This document shows positions 52,231 through 63,092 of a stretch of 64,000 nucleotides of DNA, one piece after another (position 1 is the stretch's first letter; every line of letters begins with the position of its first letter). The stretch comes from Prorocentrum cordatum (Eukaryota > Sar > Dinophyceae > Prorocentrales > Prorocentraceae): the NCBI GenBank assembly GCA_963575745.1, contig CAUYUJ010014627.1, forward strand, positions 905,348 to 969,347, written 5' to 3'. The notes under the pieces were generated by a model. That model had not been told where the DNA came from. It searched no databases and saw only the letters and a list, made by a program, of their open reading frames with translations. The position numbers and the translations under genes are program-made.

Positions 52231-52600
52231 GCCCGCCATGGGCCCGTGACGCCTGCCGCGGGTGCGCGGGCCAATCGCAACCTCGGCATGGGCGCGCTCT
52301 CAAGAGACGCCCATAAGGAGGTGGGGGGCGAATTGAAATGGCTGGGCCATGCCGAGGAGGACCCGCAGGGGCCCTTCGGGAGAAAGGCCATCGCGGACCT
52401 CCTGGGCAAGGCGGCGCAGGCAATGGGAGTCGGTCCGGCTCGCGCTGGGAGCCACTCCTCGCGAGCGGGAGGGGCGACAGCCATGTGCCGCGCGGCGCCC
52501 GACCTGGAGAGGCCCGAGCGCTGTGGAATTCCAACGCTTTCCACGCCCACCTGGGGGAGGCGCGTGAGCCCCGAGAGGATTGGCGGAGGCGATGTCGGCC
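52231..52600 (+). pseudogene. Tyrosine-recombinase catalytic fragment, frameshifted
   Basis: Frame 1 reads DAHKEVGGELKWLGHAEED, FGRKAIADLLGKAAQAMGVG and then AGSHSSRAGGATAMCRAAPD. HSSR (His 52453, Arg 52462) followed by AGGAT matches the H-x-x-R box of tyrosine recombinases. After a frame change, frame 3 reads LWNSNAFHAHLGEA (52521-52562), which fits the block holding the nucleophile Tyr. That position is His (CAC, 52548), one transition from TAC. Only the C-terminal catalytic half is visible. The family includes DIRS and Crypton transposons and phage-type integrases, and the fragment is too short to choose. An active enzyme is excluded here. Confidence 0.5.
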
Positions 52601-53120
52601 CAAGGGCGCCAGCCGACGGTGGGGGGCGCCGCGCGGGGCCGGGGAGGGAGAAAGGCGAACCTGGGCGATGGGGAGGCGCGGTCACAACAAACCCGCCAGA
52701 GGAACGTTAGCCTGGGAGGGGGCCGTGGCCTTTTTGGCTTTCCTTTTCAATGCTGGGGCGCACCGGCCCACTAGGGGCAGTTCTTGGGCCTGTCCCCAGC
52801 GCGCGCAGCCTGACGGCGGTGCCCCTGGCCAGGGGAGGGGCCCGCGCTGCGGGAGCCCTTGGGTCCCGAGGCCCCGGGGGGGCGCCCGCAACCCCGGGGG
52901 CAGCCGGGGGTCTGAACCCGGGGGTGGACTGCTCGGGGCAGCAACCCAGGTGCCCGCCTCCCCCGCTGCTGGTTGGTGGACGGGCGTAGCGGGGTTTGTT
53001 GAAGGGACGTTCGCCCACTGTCTGCCACGAGGGTAGCGATCGTTCTCGCCGAAGCGCAATCAAGCAGTCCGGGGTTTTGCCGCGCACCCTCCTCCGTCCT
53101 GTCTCCCCCGCCGTTGCAGG
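52601..53120. other. GC-rich unique sequence, no recognised gene
   Basis: Gly/Arg/Pro-rich frames on both strands. No motif could be supported. Confidence 0.35.
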
Positions 53121-53285
53121 GGTCATTCCGATTCCGCCGGTTCGATTCGAATCGATGTCCGCGATTCCGATTTCGAATTGACTCGATTCCGGGATTCCGA
53201 TTCGCGATTCCGATTTCGAGTTTGCCCGATCCTGCTTCTGCCGATTCGGTGCGTCAGCCAATTTCTGCCGACTTTTGCCGATCCG
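53121..53285. repeat. GATTCCGATT short-unit repeat
   Basis: Interspersed ATTCCGATTT, ATTCGAATTG and ATTCGCGATT units of about 9-12 bp. Similar CGATCCCGATACGG and CGATCTAGACTCCGATTTCG units occur near 38203-38257. Confidence 0.6.
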
Positions 53286-54110
53286 GCCTCTATCCGGCTC
53301 TGGCCCCCAAGGAGGAGGAACCCCCAGGGGGGAGTCCACAGACCCCAAACCCCCCCAGGGCGTTGGCTTCAGCACGGCTGTGCTGCCTCTTTCACCGCCC
53401 GCCCGCCCTGCAGTGCACGGGGGCGCCGCCCCAAAGCGGGCGGGGGTGCCGTGGGACTTATCCCGGATGTCCGACAGTTGAAAATGGCACTCTTTCCCCT
53501 CCCTCTTGTAGTGTGCCGGGTGTCCTTGCCGGATGCGTTCATTGGGTTCAAGTCTAGGCGTTCCGCGAAACCCCGGTCGAAGGAACAGGGGGAAGCGGAA
53601 GGAGCAGGGATGGGGCAGGGAGGAGGAGGAGGAGGAGTAGCGCCAGTGGAGGAGAAAGAGGCTGCCCAGGGAGGAGGAGGGAGGAGGAAACACCAAGGGG
53701 AGAAAACGACAGCCGGAGGGGAAACGGGAGAGGAGGGCGGGGCTGGCGCGCGCGCCCTGCCCCGAAGCCCGGCGCCGAACCCATGGCCAAGCGGCGCGGC
53801 GGCGCGCTGCGCGGCGCGGGCAGCGCCGGTGGCCGCCGCGGGGCGCCGCGCCGGGAGCGCGCCCCGCCGCTGGCGGGAGCGGTGCGCTTCATGAGGGCGC
53901 CGCGCGCGCCGCGCCGCGCCGTGCCTGCCGCCGCGGCCGCCGTCTTGGGCCTCCGTGCGACCGCCGCGATGCGCCGCCGCCGCCTCGCTTCGCGGACTGG
54001 GCCGCGGCGGGAAGCCGCGGCGCGGAGGCTCTCAGGATCGTAGTCGGGAGAAAAGAGGGGCGGGGGAGCGGAGGAAGGAACAGGAATGACGGTGGAGGGG
54101 GGGAGGGAGG
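53286..54110. other. GC-rich unique sequence, unassigned
   Basis: Includes an Arg/Ala-rich frame (53783-54043) typical of non-coding GC-rich DNA, and short AGG tracts near 53620 and 53670. No gene supported. Confidence 0.35.
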
Positions 54111-55555
54111 AGTGGGACGAAGGATGAGTCCCCCCAACCGGGCATTCAGATCGGGCCGACCGAGTGCGTGCTCAGTCGGCCCAGAAGGGTTCACAGGGGT
54201 CCTCGCGAGAGCGTCGGCGACTTCGCAGAAGCCTGAGGATCAACGTGCTATGGCGCGTCAGCGGAGGCAGCTAGGCAGCAACTCGGGGATTCGATTGGCC
54301 CCGGTGGTTGCCTGTCAAAGGAGCAGTTGGGAGGAGGCCCTTCCGAGGGTCTCGCCTGCAAGATACTGATTGCTCGGTAATCCACATTCGGGATCATCGT
54401 CACAGCTTCCGAGTTCCTTCGGCCGAGGGGCTCTTATCTAGAGTATTTTAGGGCAGTGTGGTTGTCCTTCGGAAGGTGTTCGATCAGTGTCTTGAGTCCC
54501 TGGGCCCTGGGTGACCAAGGTCAGCATTTTTTTTGCGACAAGGCGCATGCTATTCACACTACGTTACGGCGTGAGAAAAAGTTTCTGGGACGTGTTGCAT
54601 ACATTTACCCAAAAAGCACAACATCTCATGCCCGAATTCCCAGAGCGAGCTAGCCGAAACATATACCACGTTTTCTCCCAAGTGGCCCACCACCTGTAAG
54701 CCGATCAGAGAAATGTGTCCCCCAGTCGCAGACTCACCATTCGATATCCAGATCGCCAGAACCTGATGTTCCCCATCCGCGCGCCGCCGATGCATCGCGA
54801 ATGCGGTACGGCTTTCCTACCCCTATCCATTCTGGCCCCTATCTTGGGCGGCCTTCACGATGTCTCGACAGGCAGGATGTCCCACGCAAGTCGTTATTGC
54901 AACTTGATGCCGTAGCGCTTGAGCAGGTAAACGCAGCATATTCTCGAACCCGCTCTCCGAAAAATGTATGAGGAGTGGCGCTGCTCCCCTCACCTGCTTG
55001 CTGCTGGCCCTCCTCCCTCTCCAAGTCGCGTTTCCCACGGGGTTCGGACGGCATTGCGTCGTTCGCGCGTGCTCTCTCTCTGGTCTCGAGATACCTGCAA
55101 GAGCAACAACACCCGAGGACCCAGAGAGAACGGCTGAGTTTAGCTGAGCCCTCCAGCCCAGCTTCCAGCCTCCCTGGGCGTCGGCTGGGCGGTAGCCGAA
55201 GCGCCTACTTGGCAGGAGTTCGTCTTGCTTCTGAGCTGGTCCGCGTGGCGTTTTCGTCCGCTTGCCTTGCAACCCAAGTAAAGCACAAGGTTTTCAAACA
55301 TTAGTTGATGTTCTAGATGTTTCAGTTGTGGGGCCCTGCTCGTGGGCCGCCGTGGCCACAGCTGAACGCAGCTCAAAAACTAGCCAGGATGGAACCACGG
55401 ACATGTCTAGGATGTTGTTTTGGCCGTGTGTTGGGTGAAGAATGGGTCGTTCCTGAGTCGGCACGAGGGCGGGTCGGTACCCGCGCGTCGCGCTTTGCGC
55501 GTTCCCTGAAGGTCTCCAGATGCATCTGGAGGGTCAGCACGGGCCCAAATCGCCA
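54111..55555. other. Single-copy intergenic sequence
   Basis: Balanced composition and no repeat structure. There is an imperfect hairpin, GGGCCGACCGAGT and CTCAGTCGGCCC (about 54152-54182). No tRNA, rRNA, coding domain or element end was recognised. Confidence 0.45.
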
Positions 55556-55775
55556 AGACAGTTCGAGGTGGCGGAGGTGGCGGAGGAGGAGGAGGAGGAG
55601 GAGAGGGAGGAGGAGGAGGAGGAAAAGGAGGAGGAGGAGGAGGAGGAGGAGGGGGAGGAGGAAAGGGAGGAGGAGGAGGAGGAGGAGGAGGAAGAGGAGA
55701 GAGGAGTAGGAGTAGGAGTAGGAGGAGGAGGAGGAGGAGGAGGCGGAGGCGGAGGCGGAGGCGGAGGAGGAGCAC
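55556..55775. repeat. AGG/GGC-type microsatellite
   Basis: (GAG)n/(AGG)n with AAGG interruptions, then (GGAGGC)n at 55742-55768. Confidence 0.92.
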
Positions 55776-56940
55776 TGGCGAAGGGTAAGGCACGGGAGGG
55801 GTGGGGGAGGCGCCGCCCGCCTTCCCACGGCGCGAGGCGCCTCCCGCCGATGCTTGCAGCGCGGGCGCAGCCGACGAAGCGCCGCTCGACGACGCGGCCG
55901 ATGCGGAGGCGACGAGGGGCACCTGCAGCCTGCTGTGCCTCCAGCGTCTCTGCGTTTGCGCCTGGGGGAGGGCGTTCTGGCCCGGCGGTGGCCGCTTTCC
56001 GGGCCCAGGACAGTCAAAAACGTGCCAGGACGAAAAGTTCCCAGCCCGTGCACAGAAGGAGTCAACACGTCCTGGGACCCTTTATTGAAAAAATCGAGGC
56101 ATCGGAGGACTGGGTTCTCTTCTTTGACTCTGGAATGACCGGCGCGGCATGTTGTTTTGGCGACGGCGTTACCAGATCATTATTTGAAAAGGGGTTTCGG
56201 AGCGGGATTCCACATTGCAAACGGGATCAGAGTGCGGTGCGGTCAAAACCTCTTGGGTTGTACGTAGGCGGAGGAATTATTTGTTTGAAGTAGTTTTGTT
56301 TTTCCCGCAGGGTGTGCATTCAATCAGAGTGGTGCGCTCGCCCAGACTTCTTCGGGGTTCTGCAGTCGGCAGTCGGCCTGCCACACATTGCGCGATTGGC
56401 AACGGATGGTATCGAAGTGGGACGGAATCCCCCCCTCCATTGAGAAGTCGGATTCCGGTGGTGTTCGGTGTTTCGTGCGGGTGAGGCGAAGCTGCGCGAG
56501 ATCCGCCCATTTTGAGGCACGCGTCCGCGACGCGTTCATATTTGTCTCACAGTTGCCCTGTTGTTGTCCAGCGGGCCCGCGCGCGCCCCACGGGTTGCCC
56601 AGCCATTGTCATGTGGTTGCTTAGGGTTTCCTCTGGTCTACATGGTCGGCATTGGCTGCGGATGAAGCTGTGGTCGTACAAGTGGGAGGGCCTGCTGCGT
56701 GCTTGGCGTGCGTAACAGCACTCATGCATGCGCACCCGCTGACACACGTGCACATGTGCATACACGCCACTGACTTTGATGCACGCGTGCACTCGGGCGC
56801 AGAAACTTCGTAGCACCCCGCAGTTGCGGTTAAGATTGAAGGGGCGGCTGGGACGTCGGCAGTCTGCGAGGCTCTGAAGAAGCCCGCCGCAGGCGCCTAA
56901 TTTTCATAAATTATAGAACGAGCCCGCCGCAGGCGCTGAC
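55776..56940. other. Unique sequence, weak coding potential
   Basis: One plus-strand frame continues after the AGG tract to about 56293 with an ordinary stretch (FIEKIEASEDWVLFFDSGMT), which might be an exon. No domain or clear splice pair supports it. A CA-rich ACACGTGCACATGTGCATAC segment lies near 56743. Nothing else recognised. Confidence 0.35.
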
Positions 56941-56944
56941 TTTT

Positions 56945-57120
56945 CTGTAAAAGCAGTGTGGGTGGGTCGCGGAGGGGTCGCGGGGGGATCGCGGGGGGGT
57001 CGCGGGGTGGGTCGTGGGTGGGTCGCGGGTGAGTCGCGGGGTGGGTCGCGGGGTGTGTCGCGGGTGGGTCGCGGGGTGGGTCGCGGATTGGCCGCGTCGC
57101 GGGCCATGTCGCGGGGGGGA
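56945..57120. repeat. GTCGCGGGTGG minisatellite
   Basis: About fifteen 10-12-bp units of GGTCGCGGGGTGGGTCGCGG type. The minus strand reads as Pro/Arg/Asp/Thr repeats. Confidence 0.9.
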
Positions 57121-57246
57121 CGACATCAACAACGCAACGCGACGACATCAAGCAGAATCCGCGCCGCGGAGTTCCATTTCAGCCACGCGCCCAGGGAAAG
57201 TGAATGACCGGTCGGCCCCCTCACTCTGACGTTTCTCTCTGTCCAG

Positions 57247-57414
57247 CATCGCAGGTGACGCTCTCCAGCCGCGAACTGGAGCCGCTCGGCGCGGGCGAGA
57301 TGTCGGCCCTGTACGGGAAAGGTTTCGAGCTGCTGCGTCGAATGGGCTACAGCAGCGGCCCCCTGGGAACAGCCACAGCTGGTGCCCTGGGTCGCTTCGG
57401 CTGGACATCGGAAG
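57247..57414 (+). CDS. Candidate internal exon encoding a G-patch-like segment
   Basis: Open frame bounded by a good acceptor (pyrimidine tract TTTCTCTCTGTCCAG, AG at 57245-57246) and a donor GAAG/GTAGGG (GT at 57415-57416). The peptide holds MSALYGKGFELLRRMGYSSG then PLGTATAGALGRFGW. It resembles the G-patch consensus (G-x-G, hydrophobic, LL-x-x-MG-W/Y, G-x-LG), a short RNA- and helicase-binding motif of splicing and RNA-processing proteins. The late glycines fit less well, and no neighbouring exon was identified. It could be an isolated exon of a host gene or a relic. Confidence 0.4.
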
Positions 57415-57654
57415 GTAGGGGATACGGGATTGGGTTGACAATGGAAAAGAGGAGATGATGGAGGGGAGCGCGGAGAAGCGGAGGGGATCGGGGGAGGTGA
57501 GAGGGAGAGGGGGGGAAGGCGCGGAGAACAAAGGGAGAGGCGGGAAGGGGCGCTGTCTCTTCCTCGCACTGATTGTGATCACCTTGGCCACGGTCCCGAC
57601 GATCAAACTGCAAGACAGTGCCGTCCATGGCGGCACCGGGGCTGCAGAACTCCC

Positions 57655-57850
57655 CTTTCCCGGTCCACGACGGCCTAGATGGCCTCCAAGACGGCCAAGA
57701 TGAACCATGATGGCTTCAGAGATGCCTCGAAGACCGCTAAGATGGCCTCATGAGAACCCAAGATGGCCCCAACATGCACCCTACACGGCCCAATACGGGT
57801 CAATATGCTCAAGATAGTTTCCGAGGCGGCCAAGACGCCTCCAAACCATG
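57655..57850. repeat. CTTGGGGGCC-type repeat, inverted orientation, short block
   Basis: Units such as GGCCTCCAAGACGGCCAAGA, the reverse complement of the arrays at 8.6, 12.4 and 22.6 kb. The A-rich longer element follows (GCCCGAAGAAGCAAACGCC, about 57850-57870). Confidence 0.75.
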
Positions 57851-57978
57851 CTTTGGGAAAGCCCGAAGAAGCAAACGCCTTCGAATTCCCGTTGGTGTTT
57901 GAAGGATTGTTGCATTTTTTTGTTACTCTTCTGCCCTGCTCATGGTCAACTTGGGATACGAGAGTTCCGTAGGCACTG

Positions 57979-58051
57979 CTAGAATCTAAGCGCGCGCGAA
58001 GCGCGCATGGTTCTGGTGAGTGTGTATATATATATATATATATATATATTT
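57979..58051. repeat. GC hairpin plus TA tract, copy 1
   Basis: AGAATCTAAGCGCGCGCGAA then GCGCGCATGGTTCT (57981-58014), an imperfect palindrome (AGAAYC and GGTTCT arms, GCGCGC core), followed after a short GTGAGTGTG by (TA)n at 58025-58049. A second copy lies at 59731-59790. Confidence 0.8.
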
Positions 58052-58139
58052 ACATACATCATATAAAAAAGTAGACCCCCCCGACCTGGGCCGGCCCACC
58101 CCGCAACCTTCGGGGGAAGCCCGCTGATTACACCCCCGT

Positions 58140-59420
58140 TTCGCTCCCCAGAGGCGGTCCAGAGAGGCCAAGAGGGTGCCAAAACGAGCCAAGGGGGTTC
58201 CAAGAGGCCCCAAAGACGGTGCAAGGATGTCCCGAGCTGCCCAATACGGCCCAGGAGGACTCCCAGAGCACTCCCAAGAGGGACCCAAGAGGCCCAAATG
58301 GGAAAACGTACACTTTTAGCATGTACGACTTTTCGCGGCTTTCAAGATGGTCCAAGAGGCTCCCAAGACTTGCCCAAGACAGCCCAAGACGTTCCCAAGA
58401 GGTCCCTGAGCCAGCCCAAGAGGGCGCCAAGACGGCCCAAGGGCCGCCTAAGACGGCCAAGTTGGCCTCCAAGACGGCCCAAGAAGGCCCCGAGTCGCCC
58501 AAGACTGCCCAAGATGGCCCCAAGACGGTCCAAAAGGGCTCCGAGGCGTCCCAAGAGGCTTCCAAGAGCATTCCCAGGAGGGCCCCAATAAGCCACACTC
58601 GTTGAATTCCGATGGGGAAACGTACATGTTTATCATATGCGACGTTTCGGCCTTCACGGCTCTGAAGACGGCCCAGGAGGCTCCCAAGACTTGCCCACGA
58701 GAGCCTAAGACGCTTCCACGAGGCCCTCAAGACAGCCCAAGAGGGGGCCAAGACGGCCCAAGGGCTGCCCAAGACGGCCCAAGTTAGCCCCACAACGGGC
58801 CCCAAGAAGGCCCAATATGGCCCCGAATCGCCCAAGATTGCCCAAGATGGCCCTAAGAAGGTCCAAGAAGGCTCCGAGACGTCCCAACCGGATTCTAAGA
58901 GACCACATTCGTTGCATTCCTGGGGCCTTCACGGCTTTGAAGACGGTCCAAGATGCCCCCAAGATTTCCCCAAGCGAACCGAAGACGCTCCCAAGAGGCC
59001 CCCAAGATAGCCCAAGAGGGGGCCAAGACGGCCCAAGGGCTGCCCAAGACGGCCCAAGTTAGCCCCACAACGGGCCCCAAGAAGGCCCAATAAGGTCCCG
59101 AGTCGCCCAAGATTGCCTAAGATGGCCCCAAGAAGGTCCAAGAAGGCTCCGAGACGTCCCAAGAGGCCTCCAAGAGCACTTCCAACAGGATTCCAAGAGA
59201 CCACATTCGTTACATTCCTGGGGCCTTCACTGCTTTGAAGACAGTCCAAGATGCCCCAAAGATTTCCCCAAGCGAACCGAAGACGCTCCCAAGAGGCCCC
59301 CAAGGTAGCCCAAGAGGGGGCCAAGACGGCCCAAGGGCCGACTACGACGGCTCCAGGAGGGATCCAAGAGGGGAACTCCGACTCGAAAGTTGCGGCCTTC
59401 CGCCTAGAGAACCTCCCAGG
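58140..59420. repeat. CTTGGGGGCC-type array, inverted, with ~305-315-bp higher-order repeat
   Basis: Units such as CCCAAGACGGCCCAAGAGGC. A longer element recurs at about 58298 (GGGAAAACGTACACTTTTAG), 58612 (GGGGAAACGTACATGTTTAT), 58901 (CCACATTCGTTGCATTCCTG) and 59206 (CCACATTCGTTACATTCCTG), giving a period of about 290-315 bp. This is the largest and best-ordered member of the family in the window. Confidence 0.85.
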
Positions 59421-59730
59421 AGGCCCCAAATGTCCCTAAGAGGCTCCAAGAGGTTCCCAAGAGACCCCCAAGAGGCCCACACGAGGCTCCAAGATGGTTT
59501 AAAACGGATCGGAGGGCCTCCAAGAGGTCTCCCAAAGGTGTCCGGAAGGGTCTTCTTGCGGATCCGAACATGCACAGATATACGACTACGACGACATTTT
59601 GGCCCATTCTTAGGTCGCTGTGGGATGGCCTCAGGAGGTCTTGGAAGTCACTTGGGCCTTGCCGTAGTTCTTGGGTGTCCCAGAAGGATGTGTTACAAAA
59701 TAGAGATCTTCAAATTTTGACCGTGAAGCC
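59421..59730. other. End of array and unique spacer
   Basis: Degenerate AAGAGGCTCC units to about 59550, then unique sequence. No gene. Confidence 0.4.
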
Positions 59731-59790
59731 TAGCTAGAACCTAAGCGCGCGCGAAGCACGCGTGGTTCTAGTCTATATATATGTATATCT
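59731..59790. repeat. GC hairpin plus TA tract, copy 2
   Basis: CTAGAACCTAAGCGCGCGCG then AAGCACGCGTGGTTCTAG (59734-59771), an imperfect palindrome with 8-bp CTAGAACC/GGTTCTAG ends, followed by CTATATATATGTATAT. It is a direct repeat of 57979-58051, about 1750 bp away, and the pair brackets the large inverted array. Confidence 0.8.
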
Positions 59791-59799
59791 GTAGGTGCA

Positions 59800-59970
59800 T
59801 AGGTGATGCAACATTTGCGGTGTGCAAAGCATGTGGACCACTATAGGTTTTGCCAGGTGCAAGATCTGTTGTGCAATCTACGTTGTGCAACCAGCTCAAC
59901 TTGCTCATGTTTCCCAAAATCTGTGGTGCAATCTGTGTAGTGCAATCTATGTAGTGCACCTCTTGCTGCG
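59800..59970. repeat. GTGCAATCTATGTA short repeat
   Basis: Five imperfect copies of GTGCAATCTATGTAGTGCA type, about 14-16 bp each, partly broken by unrelated sequence. Confidence 0.55.
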
Positions 59971-60000
59971 GCTGGCGGCAGCAAGGCGGCGGGCCCGTCC

Positions 60001-60310
60001 GTGACCCGACAACCAAGCTCAGACGACTGGCGGCGACGAGGCGGCGATGGGGCGGCGACGGCGGCAACACGGCGGCGGATCCGACAGACAAGCCCAGACG
60101 ACGGGCGACGACGAGGCGGCGAGGGGGCGGCGACCGTCGCAACACGGCGGCGGACCCAACAAACCAGCCCAGACGACGGGCGAGGCGGCGACGGGGCGGC
60201 GACCGTCGCAACACGGCGGCGGACCCAACAAACGAGCCCAGACGACGGACGGCGACGAGGTGGAAACGGGGCAGCGACGGCTGCAACGAGGCGGCGGATA
60301 CGATGAACAA
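60001..60310. repeat. ~70-bp GC-rich minisatellite
   Basis: Four copies of a unit containing CCCAGACGACGGGCGACGAC, GGCGGCGACCGTCGCAACAC and GGCGGCGGACCCAACAAAC. One frame is open across it (Arg/Gly/Gln-rich repeat peptide), and so are minus-strand frames. No gene call. Confidence 0.85.
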
Positions 60311-60380
60311 GCTCAGTTCCCTTAGGTAAAGAAGAGAAAAGCCCTGAGTGCAAGCACTGTTTTGGGAATTCGGAACCAGG

Positions 60381-60628
60381 ATGGAGGAGGCGGAGCTGGG
60401 GTCCCGGAAGCGCCGCGTCGCCGAGGTTCTGCGAGCTCACGCCTTGCCGCCTCCGTCGGCGCGGGCAGTGTCAGCAGCGATGCAGTTGGCGTGCCCGGCG
60501 CACCTGGAAGCGTCGCTGGGGCGGCGGGCGGCGCGGCGGGTGGTGAGGCCATGTTCCTCCTCGCCCGTCTGCTCGAGAGGAGTCGCAGGATGAGCTCCTT
60601 CCCGTCCCCTGGTTACCTGAGAGGGTAG
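60381..60628 (+). other. Weak coding candidate, unassigned
   Basis: An ATG at 60381 opens MEEAELGSRKRRVAEVLRAH followed by Ala/Arg/Ser-rich residues. A second frame is also open to 60628. No domain recognised, and GC-rich composition makes open frames common here. Confidence 0.25.
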
Positions 60629-61600
60629 CCGCCATGGCGCACGAGGAGGGGAGAGAGCGTGGAAGAGGGTGAAGAGGGCAACGGGGAGGGTTGGTCAGAT
60701 GTTGAGGGGGAGCAGGCCCTCGGAGGAGGCTGACCTCCTTCCTAACACACGCTCTTTTGTTTTCGCCTTCCCTCTGCGTACTCTCCCGCGTTCCCCCTCC
60801 CTCCGACCTCACTTCCTTCTCCGCAGAGAGAGAGAGAGAGAGTGGACAATATGAGAGGAGGGAAGAGGAGAAGGTGGTAGAGGAGGAGGGAGAGGAGGAG
60901 AAGGGACGCCGGCAGATGGTTCGCAAGCTGAGGGAAGCAGCAGGGTGAAATTGAGATAGAGGAGAATGGGGAGGATAAGAATGAGTGAAAGAGCGGACCA
61001 GGGAGGAGGAGGAGGAGGAGGAGGAGGAGGAGGAGGAGGAAGAGGAGGAGGAGGGATCCGCCCACCTCGCTGACAAAGAGGAGAAGGAGGAGGGGGGAGT
61101 CGAAGTCGGAGTCGGAAGCCTCGGCAGTTTGGATGGCCTTTCCTCTTATCGGGAAGATGTGCTTCTCGACTTGTTGTCGAGTTGATTGCCGCTGGCAAGG
61201 TAAGTCGGCTGTCCCTGGGGAGCCTACGGGACCTTATGGCTTAGAAGGCCTCGCGTGCCCGTTCCAGCACTTGGCTGAATAGTTACTCCTGTAAGATTTC
61301 AGGGAAAGATGAGCGAGGGTTTATCACGCTCAGGTGCAGACCCCCCGATCTTGAGCGAGGCAGATGAATACTTGCACAATGTATGGTTTCCTCTATAGCA
61401 TGCTGTTGCTCAGAAGTGCATTCCCACATCCCTTTTATTTCGCTACACACCGCCCCAGGAAGGGAGAGGAGATGAGCAAGGGGAGGAGGATGTGGAGGAG
61501 GAGGAGGCAGAGGGGGGGTGCGAAGGAGGAGGAGGAGGAGAAGGAATGGGAGGAGGAGGAGGAGGAGGAGGAGGAGGAAGGTGCTTCGCGGCGCCGCGCA
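60629..61600. other. Spacer with GA and AGG microsatellites
   Basis: (GA)n at 60826-60841, AGG tracts at 61001-61055 and 61485-61580, and unique sequence between. The unique part (61085-61480) shows no gene. Confidence 0.6.
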
Positions 61601-62081
61601 CGGCAACAGAGGCGCCTGCCTTTGCCGAACTTGTAAACCTGCGGAGCAGGGAGTACCCCCCACTGTCCCGACGACCTCGACGGCGTCGATGGCGACGGCG
61701 ACGGCGACTGCCGCGACGACGGAGACGGCGGCGGCGGCGCGCGGCGCCCAGGCGTCGCGCCGCGGCCTTGTCGCGCCGCTGCGCGCAGAGCAGCGCCTTG
61801 GTCGGGCTGGGCTCGGGGCCGAGGGCCGCGGCACCGAGGCGCTCGCGTCACCTTCGCCGCCATCGCTGTCGACGCTGAGGAGGAGGAGGGGGAGGCAGTC
61901 GCGCAAGAGTCACAGACGAGCTGAGCGTTGGGGTGCAACCCCCCAGGCTGATCCGGAGCTGCGGCCGCCGACTGCCGCGGGCGCCGACAGGCCCATCGAG
62001 AGCCTGGTGCAGGAGGCGATCGCGGCAATGTGCGAGGCCGGGGACGACGAGGACTGGCCATCGCGAGATCCCGACGCCTGA
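61600..62081 (+). other. Candidate terminal coding segment, unassigned
   Basis: One plus-strand frame reads an Ala/Thr/Arg-rich region and then a less biased end (ADRPIESLVQEAIAAMCEAG, DDEDWPSRDPDA) to a TGA at 62079-62081. The amphipathic and acidic end looks more like protein than the surrounding GC-rich noise. Family unknown. Upstream boundary and splice sites are undetermined. Confidence 0.3.
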
Positions 62082-63050
62082 GTTCAGACGTATTTCCCAG
62101 GACCAACTGACTCATATCTGGACGGTCGTGGGAAGATTACGGCTGCGTTTCGACCCCGTTTCGGGCCTGTGAGTCTTCGAGGATAGGGCCAGCTGAAAAG
62201 ACATGCCGCACATCTATGGACATGTTCTGCCGTTATCGTTCCATTTCTGGCGGATGCGTCGGGGACAGGCAAAGCGAGATCGCCAAACCACCTTCGTTTC
62301 TCAAGTCATGCGATGCGTTTTTGGTGACAGGGAGATGCTAGTGGCTGGCCACTCCGATGCCTCGCGGTTGCCATCTTCCTCATCGTTTGTCCTCGTCGTC
62401 GTCGTCGTCGTCGTCGTCATCCTTCTCCTCCTCCTGATAAGACCTTCGCCGCACTCGCGGTTGCAGTTCCTCCCCCCCTTCCATCACCCACTTCCCCGCT
62501 TCCCCTTCCTCGTGCACCCCCTGTCCGCCTACTCTCATCATGCTCCTCTTTCTGCTCATCCACTCCTGGACGAGCGCAGTGGGGAGATAGCCAGAAAAAG
62601 GATGCGGTGCTGAGGGGGTGAGAGCAGAGGGATCGAGGATGGAGGGCGGGGGCAGATTGACGCGTGGGAGGGGGGGATCCTGCTCCTCCTCCTCCTCCTC
62701 CTCCTCCTTTGGGCACCTCCTGTGCTGCCCCTGATCCTCATACGCAAATACGTACGCCTTCCCCTCCTCCTATTCTCCTCCCCCTTCGTCCGCCTTCCCC
62801 ATTGTCCCCCTTCCCCCTTTGTCCTGAAGAGGGAGTGGGGAATAGGGAAGAGAAGAGGTGGACGATGAGAAGGGAGAGAATCGAGACAACGAAAGCATGG
62901 ATTAAAAGGCACGTGGATTTCCGACCGGTTCCGCTTCCGTGCGAAGTCGACGTGCTCCGTCGCCAAGTCAGGCCTGGCCTCACGTTGCGGAGTACCTTCC
63001 CCGATCCGTGAATCCATGTTAGCGTGTGCCCGGGAGGAGGGAGAAGCTGG
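62082..63050. other. Unique and CT-rich spacer
   Basis: Contains (GTC)n at 62393-62418, (CTC)n at 62681-62706 and otherwise unique sequence. No gene recognised on either strand. Confidence 0.45.
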
Positions 63051-63092
63051 AGGTGGAGGAGGAGGAGGAGGAGGAGGAGGAGGAGGGGGAAA
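63051..63092. repeat. AGG microsatellite
   Basis: (GGA)n of about 40 bp. Confidence 0.9.

Noticed and set aside
53140-53165. tRNA T-arm-like GGTTCGATTCGAATC
   Set aside because: It lies in a GATTCCGATT short repeat and no acceptor stem, D-arm or anticodon arm can be built around it.
54150-54184. tRNA- or terminator-like hairpin
   Set aside because: A lone hairpin with no cloverleaf and no T-run. Intrinsic terminators are not expected in this nuclear genome.
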